A stretch of DNA of 64,000 nt from Brachypterus glaber. Its lineage: Eukaryota > Arthropoda > Insecta > Coleoptera > Kateretidae. The DNA lies in NCBI GenBank assembly GCA_958510825.1, contig OY294050.1:5061340-5125339 (forward strand), in the 5' to 3' direction. This document shows, one piece after another, positions 43,801-55,800 of the stretch. The notes under the pieces were generated by a model that searched no databases, had not been told where the DNA came from, and saw only the letters and a program-made list of their open reading frames with translations. Numbering within the stretch: the first letter of the stretch is position 1; every line of letters starts with the position of its first letter. The position numbers and the translations under genes were made by a program.

Positions 43801-46800
43801 TTAAAAATTTTGCCTAAATAAAGAATTTTTAATAAATATCTTGATAAATCGTTAAAATAATTAAAAAAGAACGAAAAACTGAATAAAGTTAACTTCTAAC
43901 GTTTCGGGATCTAATCTGATCCCGTTTTCAAAGCAAAATTATTAGTTTTTGAAAGAATTTGTGCAACATTTGGCTTTATCAATCAATGTCAAAATATGTC
44001 ATTTCGAGGTAATTGAAACAAAGACACCTGTAATAATAAAAAGGTGTAGAGAAATTAATTTGGAAAAGGCGTTTTTGTTGAAAACGTGTAGAGAAGTTTA
44101 TTTGGAAAAAACTCTTTTATTGAAAAAAAAAATATATTTTTTCTAAATTAAGATAAAATTTTTGTGTGTGTAAATTGTTTATATCTAGTTTGTTGCAACA
44201 CTAGTTTTTTAACAACACTCGTTGAAAAACATGTGAAATTCATTAATAATCATAATCACTTATCTGTTTAATGTATGGATGATATATAAAATTCTTTAAT
44301 TTTATATTAAAAGTGAAAGAAGAAAGGTATACCTACTCGTAGAAAGAAAATTTTTATTTGATATCTATGGGAGCGATGGTAGCTCAGTCGTGAAGGCTCT
44401 AATTTTAAAACGAAGAATTCCGAGGTTCGTTCCTTGGTCAGAGAACAACTTTTTAGTAAAATTTCACCATAAGTGCTTCAAAGGGTACGTAAAACTGTCG
44501 GCCCCGCTGGGCTAGTAGGCATCGCTACTAACACCGAAAAAATTGGCTAGGATGGGATGAAGACTTAGGACTGCAGTCTTCAATCTAATCGTCATTACTT
44601 AACGATACTGATACATCGTGTAGCACTAGAATAGTATTATTACAAAGTTCATGAAAGAATAAGAAATTTTGAAAATGTCTGTCCGTCTGTCTGTCTGTCT
44701 GTCTGTTCGATGTCTCGTTTTTTGTAGACACGATAACTCAAGAACGAATAATCCCTATTATTTTTCAATGTAACCCCCCAAACAAAAAAGTTATGAGGGG
44801 TTAAGCCTAAAATAAAAATAAATAAAAAATGTTGAGTTTTTTTTTCGATTTTTTTTTTGTATTTTTTTTTAAACAATTTTTTTTAAGTATTTGGAAAAAT
44901 GCAATATATAATTTACTGTGAATAGTATATAATGTAATGCGTAGCATTACATATCTTCACGGCTTGTTACAACAAAGCGATGTTAAATACATTTATAGTC
45001 TTTGCAAGTTTGAATGGGTGATTATTATTAATAATAGGCTATAAATTTTGATTGCTAAAAATCCTACTTGCCAATGAGTTTGACTAATTTGAAGTTGAGA
45101 TTGATAATAACTGATATCTCCGGATATTCGTTTAAAAAAGGATTATAAAATTTGTTAATAACAGATCATTAGCTTAATCAACCCGCTAATATAAATAATA
45201 CTCCGTATTTTTGAGTATACTCTTACCTCAGATCGATTTTTTCATTGGCTAAAACCAAAGTAATTCTACGCCAAGTATTGACACTGACAAATAAAACTGT
45301 CTGATTTAAATAGCAAGGCGCTTTTGCGCTGTTGCCAGGCCGCACATAAGCGGCCTTGCCGAAAAGCTTTAAAATGTAAGATTAATATATTTCAAAGGGA
45401 CAATTCGAAAAATGTAAGGTTAATTTTTAAATGATTTCATAGTAGAATTTAAAATTTGATAGGTTTTTATGTATCAGATTAAAAATGCTTGATTCCAATT
45501 GGTTGGATCTTTTACAGAATGTAGCAATAAAATGAAATAATTGACGTGGAAAAAAAGGAAACTAATTTAACAAAGCGCCTTTCTCCTGGCATTAGACTTT
45601 TTTGAAGTACGTAGACTCTAAAAGGTAAAATTTAGATCCATAATTTAGACCCTAAAACTAAAACTTTCAAATTTTGATAGCTTTTTGTCCCAAAGTCCTT
45701 TTTTTCGAACGTAATTATTGGAAAAAAAAGAAAGAAAACTTATCTTTAATTTAAATCATTTTGATTTCACTCAGGCTACGCCAAAAACTAAAAAGTTTGA
45801 AAACTACACCTTTAATACACCGTGAAGAGTTAAAATAGTTATCTTGTATAGAAAAATAGTTACGAACAACAAATTATTAATCAGTAATTATTAACTGTAT
45901 ATATTCATTAAACTAGGTACGAGTTTAACTTAAACGTAAATGCACTCAAAAAATTACCAAGCACAATATTTTTTTAATACAGTAAAAAAATTATCGATAA
46001 TTCAACATGTTATGATATTACTACTGATAATTTAATGCAAATTGATTTTTTACTTTAAAAGCGTCAAAAGTAGTTTTCAAAGCGTCAAAATTAGGTTTAT
46101 GATTCTGTCTAAATGATTATTGGTATTTTAATAAAGTTGACAGCATTTGACCTCAACAATCATATATTGACACACTTTTAATTGAATTAATGGTTTATTT
46201 AATAGGCAATCAATATTTTCGTTTTCACATTCCGAATATTTTCTTTTGTTATTTCAAGAGTTTAGGTTTCATAAGGGGTGGACGCTATTTTTGCATTAAA
46301 GCGGGTAATATGACTATTACTTGACGTAAATCTTTGAAATTATTTCCGCCATATAGAACCTGCCATTAAGATTTTTTAATTTCGTCAATTTCAGTTTCAG
46401 CGACCTCAAAAAACCCTCAGTACCAATTTTTGTAAGAATATTGTTATAAATTGTATTCATCATATTGAATCCACCATTTTTAATTTTAAAATATTGACAC
46501 CGTATGCGCCTGTTTGTGTTCAGCGACCCCAAAAACCTTGTAGTGTAAAGTTTTATAAAATTTACACATAATATACCGAATATTAACAACTGTTTGTTAA
46601 AGTTTTATATCTGCAAAAAATAACAAATTGTTGTTCTTTCTTTAAAATCGAGTTTAATTAAGGACACTAGTTTAGTTGACGCAGTCACTACAGGAACGAT
46701 AAGGTGTCAAATAAAAGACCCTTCTGAAAGTTGTAATCTTCATTTATAGGTTTAAAAATTAATCGTGCTCACGTAACTGGCAAAAAAAATAGGAACGCAT

Positions 46801-49800
46801 AAATAATTATTTATCTATAAATATTTATTTATTTTTTAAAACATATGAGTCATGAGGATTGAAGAATTTAGAATCGAAGAATCGGCGAAGATAAATCAAA
46901 AAATGCTTCCGGTTCTGCTTGTTTTCGCAAGAAAGAGTGGACATTAATTTGTTTTTGCTTCTTAACATCTGGACAATGATTTATTATTGATTTAGTGAAG
47001 AAATCGATTGATTATGGAGTTATATACCTACTGGCTCGGAAAAAATTAAGCGTTTTTATTGATTTGTAATCACAACTATTTGAACGACCTACAAAATATC
47101 AAACAGTATGTTTTGATGTGTTTGTAAAAAATGTTTTATTGCGAAATTCGAAAAATTGGGATATCATGGCCACAATAGCTAGTTCGTGAACGAATCGTTT
47201 TGCAAAAAAGAAAAGTACGAAAATGGCGATGATTTTCCCAAAAAATCGATTTTCGATGTTCCTAAAATTTAGTTTGCCGGCCGAAAAAGTAGAAATTTAC
47301 GTTCAAATAAAAATCCCTTCGTTCACAAACTAGCTATTATAATTGGGAACAAAACCTAAAAATTTCAGATTGATCGGTGAATTGGTTTTCGAGAAATCGT
47401 GGTCACCGCAAAAAAAAAGGCATTTCGGGGCAAGGGCCATGGTTTCCACACTTTTTCGAATTTTCCAATAAAAACTTTTTCAAAAACACAACAAAACATA
47501 TACTGTTTGATATTTTGTAGGTCTGAAATAAATTAATAAAAACCCTTAATTTTCCCGAGTTACAAAGTATATAACTCCTTAATAGTAAAAGGCCCTCTTC
47601 CTAAATTTTTGTTGATTTATTTAGAAATTGAAAACAATAATATAAAAATTTTCTTTTTCCTATTTTCTGTCATAGGAACATGTTTCGGGGTGCATAACCA
47701 TTCCTCTTCTTTTTCTTAAAATCTGAAAATGAAATACTTATAGCATCTCAAAACATGTCCTCAGGACAATAAAGAAATTAGGAGGGCTAGTATTAATATC
47801 TATATAGTGTTAACAAGGTTTTTATTATTAAATTTAATAAATATTTTGTTAAATTTTTTTACTCGGCAGACCTTTTTAGACTCTCATACTCTATAAACAA
47901 GGGACCTTGATACCTTCGGTCGCTTAGTCCGTCGACTTTTTGGCGCCCGGTTCCATACCTTATTACCTAACGAATCTCGAATGTCGAAACACACTTTTGA
48001 TTTTGATATTTTGTTTACAATTTCTCCCACAAATATTTTTGATGAAATTCATTTCTTTCTAGCCCCCGGGCACCTTCTGCTGCTACTCGATTGCATCGAG
48101 ATGAAATTCTTAAATATCTTGGTGGTCCAGTAAACAGTACCTACACTAAAAGTTGTTTTTCTGGAAAATAGTCCGATTTTCGAGCCGAGGTACGAGGTAC
48201 ATATCAATGACATTATTAAAATATGTCTACTAATGCATGATCCTAAAGTATACATTTTTTTGGTATGCGTACGTACGTACGGAGACGTATTTTTTTACCT
48301 GTACCTGCGTAAAAAAACTAACTCCTTTGTCAATAATAGTACATTTCTAAACTAATACGAAAATAAAACATTTCCAACTCGAGAGATGCTATTTATCATC
48401 TCGAGATTTGGAATAGTATATTCTATTACTAGTATGGAATAGACAATATTTCGCGCGAGCGAAAAGTTTGTCATACGAGCCGGCAGGCGAGTATGATGGT
48501 CCCGCGAGCGCGGAATGACTATTGTAGATTATACTTTTTCTTCGACTGCAAATATGAAACACTGTATGGCTTTAAACTGCGAACAAGTTTAAAAACAAGG
48601 TTTTTTGTGACTCGACATTTCAAATGCAACAAAACACATATTTTTAATTTAAGCAATTAATGTTATTTAATAATTTTATCAAATCAGTAATTAAAAAAGA
48701 TTTTTATTTCATTTTAGCACATATTTACAAATTATAATGCAAAAATTAAAGGTTATGTCAGATTGTTGTGACAGATATCAGGTTTAAATATTTAACAATA
48801 GATGGAGAGGTTTTAATTTTTTGAACTAAATTGATAAAAAACTGGTCAAATATTAAGAAAAACTTTATGTAATTTTAATGCAAAACTTTAAATTGCATTA
48901 AATTATTCAATATTTCATGGTAAAATATATATATTTTTGCTAATTTTGCTACAGTTTTCTTTACTTTTATAAACAAGAGATGGCACTACATGTGCTCATT
49001 CTAACACTTGATACGGAATATTCATACCGTATCTATAGCTAGAATGGATTCATTCTGTGTTTGAAAAGTGTGTGTATTTGCTTACATTCTAAAGCAGTCG
49101 TAGAAAAATATCATTTTCTTATGAGATTAAAACAGTTTTATATTCACCATCATATAAAACATAAAATATTACGAAAATAATTATATTTAAACAAATGTTT
49201 GGTTATGTTGCTCTCAGTGACAATCATAGCGCACCATCTATGAGGTAAAATCTTAAATCTTGTTAAAAATTAAATAGAAATGCCATACTTTGCAACTTTT
49301 TACAATGCACAAAAAGGACATTTTACTGTGTCTGTAAATAAAAACATTTTTGTTGTTTTTTATTTCAAAATAACATTCCATGTCTACTGGACTATTGGTC
49401 GATTGGAGGAATGTTTCCATCTACTTCCACAATACCTTCGTTTCGCATTCCTGCTTTTCTGTTTTGTTGGACTAAATAAAGCCTTTTTGTGTAATAAATA
49501 TTTTAAATATTTAAATAATACAAATAAAATTACTAAAGGTAATACCTAGCTACCTGTGGATAAATATTTTTACGCAAAAAAGTAAGAAAATACTGAATGG
49601 TAAATATTTTATTAAGAAACTGCAGCTTTAAAATTTAAATTTAGTTAAACTCGGCGCATAATCTGAGAGACTTTAAGTGAAATTTTTATTACCTACTTAT
49701 TGTGCTTAGGGAATGTTCAAGTATTACGTAACGCAAATTTTGATCATTTTGGACTTTTTTTATTTATTTTTTTTGCTACTAAAAAAAGTTACATTACCTG

Positions 49801-52800
49801 AGCCTGTCATACCTAAAATTAGGTATATATTTAAATAAAATTAAGGACCAGTATTATTTTAACTTGCCCAAAAAAGAATTCCAAAACTGTTTACAATAAA
49901 TAAAAAAGTTACTAAAACTGTTTTACAATTAAGCTTATTATAACACTTAAACCAAAACTACAAAAACGTAATTATGTAACGCAAATAGATAAAAATAATT
50001 TGTAGGAGTATACAAAAAATAATTTGTCTTAAGAAATACCATCTTCACGCCTTAAATATTTTTTAAACGAATATTCCGTTAATGATTTCCCATTAATTTC
50101 TGATACAAATTAACTTTAGATTGTGTTAAATAAGATGCACACGGAAAAAGATGTTTTTAAATCAAGTAAACACATTTACTTGAAAGTGGTTTATTGTATC
50201 CGTGAATAAAAATTGTCGCCTTCATGAATAAATTCATTATATTAAACAAAATTACATTACTTAAATAAATATAACATTATTATAATAAATTATAAGCATT
50301 GGTATAATAAAACTTTGTTGTAGTAAAAATTATGCAAAATTAACGTAATTTTTATTGTTATTACGTACACTTAATGGATTTTATCCAACGAACTAATAAC
50401 TCTTCTTTCTAGAATACGCATACCGTTAAAATAAAGTATCGCCAACATCTCAGTTTGTTTGTAAACAAATAGTAGGTATATTCAGGCCTGAACAATAACA
50501 ATTACCAGTAACTGGTGTTGTTGTCTCTGTTAGAACAAAGATGTGCGAGTAAGACAGACGAATGTTTATGTTGCCGACGTTTTTGTCAGTTTTAACGAAT
50601 GAAATGCCTATTCTAGAGAGAAGAGTTATTAGTTCGTTGATTTTATCCTAATTTTAAATACTGGACTAAATAGCTGAAAAAAAAATAACACTAATCGCAG
50701 CCAAAAATATAAAAAGGAATTCCCTTTTTTCAAATTGATTGCGAATATAGTTAGCATTTATGCAATGCTGAAAGTTCAAGTGGGCTAAATTTTGAGAATC
50801 CTCTTGATTTCGAACCAAAACTCTGAATATTTTTCTGGGTGTATACAGGTATAAAGACAGATTGAAATATGCAATCATCTAGAAAAGCTAGGCATCATAA
50901 ACTAACAGTAAAATGAAAAAAATGCATTAAAAAATAATTTAAAACACCTGCTTAATATGCCATTAATAATGGCCCATTATAGTTACAGCACAAATAAATA
51001 TGCATAGGCGTAGCATACAGAAATCTGTATACCAAAAAAAAATATTGGTTAAAAATTGAGCAAAATTTCAGTCCCCTAGAGTTCTATTTGGTATTACAGC
51101 ATGAGAGTGGGGGATCTAAGAGTCAAAATTAAATTGAAATTTCACTTTTGGCATCTAATTTTGTTTATATTTCAAAATTGAAAGAACTATGCCCAGTTTG
51201 GGCTATGAATCGTATATCGATCGATAGGGGATCATCCATTGATCACTCAAACAAAGATTTTAATTTTGCGTTTCAGGTCCAAACGAAATTGAAAGCAAAA
51301 ATTATTACTAATTTATGACTAATTAAAAAAAGATAAATCCAACAAATAACAGATATAATAGAAATTATAGGCATTTCATTAACCTAATTTAGTTAAAAAC
51401 CATAATAAACTAAAACATTAACATTAAAATTTAGTCAGCAGGCTAATAAGTGTAAAAATAGTGGTTCTATATGAATAAAATTAATAAAACACATCTGATT
51501 AGAATAAATTATTTTTTTAATATAAACAATAATTTCACCCACATAAAAAAAATATTTTTTTCTATTTTGCGACTCTTATAAGCTTATAATCACACGCATT
51601 TTGCGTGTTCTTATAGGCCCATAAGAGGTCTCTACTTTTTTTTCTTTTGGGTTGGCAACAGACAAAAGTCTATCTCTTGACGTTTGCCGTGCAATTGTGA
51701 ACTTCGGTTTAAAGTTTAATTTTCTACAAAATTTTGTGTTTAGGTTATGTTTTACCGTGTTAAAATCGTGGCTTGGTTACTTGCAGTGTAAAAGAGAAGA
51801 AATGACTATAAAATACATCAAAATATTATTCGTTCTTAAAATTTTAAACATGGCGAAAACTGTAATGCCAATTCGAAACAAAAATCCCTAAATCAGTCAT
51901 CAATTTAAATGTAAGTTTTTTAAAATTTTTGAACAAAATAGAAAAAATTGTATAAAGCACTTATAAAGCACGTATAAAGTCCAAACGTCAAGAGATAGAC
52001 TTTTGTCTGTTGCCAACCCAAAAGAAAAAAAAGTAGAGACCTCTTATGGGCCTATAAGAACACGCAAAATGAGTGTGATTATGAGCTTATAAGAGTCGCA
52101 AAATAGAAAAAATACATAAGAAGATTTCCACTCGTCTAGAAAAGGTACACGTTTCACATTTTTTTATCTTATTATTAGGTTTTTTTATCTTTTGTGGAAG
52201 TGAATCAATGTCACAATTTCCGATACGGTCAAACGAGATCGGAAGATTTGTTTGAGATAATTATAATTATCATTAAATCGATCTTTTCAATTTACATATA
52301 TTCATAGATATAATCAATTAATCGACATATGTATTATTTAATATGATCATTAAAAATCAATGGTTTTTTATTTATATTTTTTTATATGGATTTTAGGATG
52401 ATTAACTTATTACTTTCACATGTTGATTTTTTTATCGATGATATTAATTATTATGATTATTTTTTATTCTTAAACGGTTTCACTCTTCATAAATTAAAGA
52501 AAACAAACAGGAAAAATATTTTTTTTCCACGACTGCTTTAGAATGTAAGCAAATACACACTATTTTCAAACACAGAATGAATTCATTCTAGTTCTAGATA
52601 CGGTATGAATATTCCGTATCAAGTGTTAGAGTGAGCACATGTAGTGCCATCTCTTGTTTATAAAAGTAAAGAAAACTGTAGCAAAATTATCCTTGACTTA
52701 GGGGATGCTTAATTAAGTAGAATAGTACGAGGTAAAACAAAACAAAAATGTAAAAATGTAAAAAAAAATGTAGGGTGTCATAGAATTATGGAGACTAGAG

Positions 52801-55800
52801 AAATCTCGGGATAACATCTGCTTCTTTATTCTTTACTTTTTTAATATGCCTTTATATATCTAGCTGAATTTTTCTTAGATGTTTTTCCCAAGAATATTTT
52901 ATCCTAAGCAATCAAATATGTTGTAATTATTATTATTATTATTATTGTTATTTAGCATTTCTTATTTCTTATTTTTTTTATTACATTTGAAAACGAAATT
53001 ACTAAAGAAAGTGAGCATCCCATCTAATTAAAATCAGATGTTTATTGACTTGTCAAAAGCATTGATTATATCGGCATCAGCATCATTAAAAATATACGTA
53101 CACGTAATAGCGAAACTTTTATAAACATTAATTTTTTCAATCCTAAATATTGAAACGTACATGGTAAAAATAACATTATTCTTAGACACACACAGAAAAA
53201 TATTGTCTTAAATCAAGAATAATGATGATTTGTACAAACGAATAGAATATATTTTTCCTTTATACATAGGGAACGTTCAAGTATTACGTAACGCTCCTAG
53301 GGGGGGGTCGTCATTTTGGAGTGTTACGCCCATGTTTAGGAAAATAGCGTTACAGGGAGGGGTGAGGGTTCAAAATGATCAAAATTTGCGTTACGTAATA
53401 CTTGAACGTTCCCATACCATATCCTTAGAATATGTTCTCCTTTCAAGCCATAGGTACCATATTCTTATCCTTTCTTCTTAGTTATTTCTACTAAATATCT
53501 TGAGATATTTAATTTCTACGAAATCAATTTGTTAAATTATATTTCAATTCTGTCTGTCTGTTTTACAGCATACTACAAAAAAAATGTATATTATTCAACG
53601 ATAATTGCTATTCATCAATAAGGGTGAAATTTGCTACACGAGCCGATAGGCATTTTAGGTCGTAGGAAAAATAGTATACGCACCTCGACGCACAGCATTT
53701 CAGTGCACATCGTGTACTAAAAATTAGGTTCGCGTAGGTACTCGGTGAGTAATATACTATTAGGTTTTATTCGATCAATCGATGGATCCCTGCAATGTAC
53801 TTTCAGTAATTGCTGTAATATCTACATTATATTATTCATAATAAACATTTTTTCCTGCTTCTTGCAGGATGTAAAACTTTTCAAAAGGAATTTCCCGAAA
53901 TTAATTTCTTGTAGTCTAAGAGCTGGTGACTATTTTTATTTAATTTTTTTCCCCGGCTGTATTTTATATACAGCCTGTTCCAGAACTCGCGTACCGAAAT
54001 TTAACAGGTGATTCTACATCCAAAAATATGAAAAAAAGTTTCTATAAAGGTTGGTCCGGAAATGAGCCCTAAGGGAGCTACGGCCCTTCGAAGATGACGT
54101 ATTGAATGGGGAACAAAAAAAAGCACCAATAAAATTTTAATGCTGCAGGGTGATTCTTCATTTAAAACTGAGCAAAAAAGTATTATACACCAAAACACCT
54201 AAATTTAATATTAAAGGAGTAATAGCCTTTTAAAAAGTAACGTTTTTGGTGGCACAAAATGTTATATCCTCTTAATTGCATTTTTTTTTTGATAACGGTT
54301 GCTCCTACAGTGTTACACTATATAATACTTTATATGTATTTTTACTCTAGAAATCTATATTTTTTACAACAAATCCAAAAAACATACACATAGAAAAGTT
54401 TGGGGCAAAAATGTTTTAAGCCTCATATATTTTGTCCGTCTGGGCACGCCTCTGGATAAATTAAAAAAATAAATTAACATAAACTTATTGCCCTTATTAA
54501 TACTAGTATACATGCAAAAGATCGCCGCTCTAGCTTAAACGGTACCCGAGTTATTAATTAAAAACCTTATTTTTATTACAATTTTAAAGCGCCCTAGATC
54601 CCTTAGGGCTCATTTCCGGACCAACCTTTATAGGAACTTTTTTTATATTTTTGGATCTAGAATCACCTCTTAAATTTTGGCATGCCAGTTATGGATCACC
54701 CTGTATGTCTCAAAGTACATTCAAATTAGGTTATATGCAAATCGCCAGATCCTGGATCGGGTTCCTTTGGATGCTAGGAACCCCGAAAAGGTGGTGAAAT
54801 GGGGTCCCCAAAAAATATATATTTAACTTACCGAGTCAAACACATTACATTTATTACATTTAGGTTAGTCTATTTACAGTTTTACATCATTATTCAGTAG
54901 GGCAAGGGGTAAAAAATGCTTTAAATGTTTTTTGACATACGTCAACACTAAAAAATCTAAAGAATGTTCATTTAATGAAAATGTCATTTCATAAATTTTC
55001 ATTTTAAAATTAAGTATCACATGAGTCGTTGCATTCCAAAACTCGCCTTAAGGAGACAAGCATAATAGTGTAGTCCTCTAATTATTTGAAAAGTGATTAG
55101 GGCGAGTTTTGGAATACAACGACTCACATGTGTCAAAGGCACTTTTTAAAAACTGTTCTTACCCCTTTGCCCCAGAATTATTGTGTATAACTATGAAAAT
55201 AGGTTAATCTGACTATAATAAATGTAATGTATATGACTAGGCAAGTTAAAAATAGATTTTTTTGGTAGCTCATTGCTACAGCTTTTGGAGCTTTTAGCAC
55301 CCAAAGGAACCGAATCCGGAGCATAGCAATTTGAAAATGGCTTAATTTAAAACATATAAAATACAGCCGGGAGAAAATGATTAAATAAAAATGGACACTA
55401 GCTCTCCGACTATTGCATATTAATTCCACGTCCTTGAAGATGCATTTTACGAAGGAAAAAGTGAAATTGCCTTTTTTACGAGGCACTTAAGGTGCGAGTT
55501 ATGCCTTTATTCATCTCATACCGACATATAAACATTTTTTTAGGCCTTGGTTAATTATAATTATCTATTTTGAAGAATTATTACCACAAGCACTGCAGTG
55601 GGTATATGTGGTATATCACAGAAAAGTGTCCCACGTGCGTAATCAAACCAGGCATATCCAGGCTGGTTAAACCAATAAGGGTAAAATTAGGGACTAAATG
55701 AAAATAAAGTTTAGTGCCTTATAGACGGCAAACTATTAAAATCTATAAATAAATTGCACTGCTCTACAACAGAATTTTCACAATCAATGAGAAAATCCCT

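Noticed and set aside
48049..48255. Exon-like patch after TTTCTTTCTAG, and the minus-strand ORF there
   Set aside because: The plus-strand reading is short, unrecognised and without a partner exon or donor; the minus ORF has no motif.
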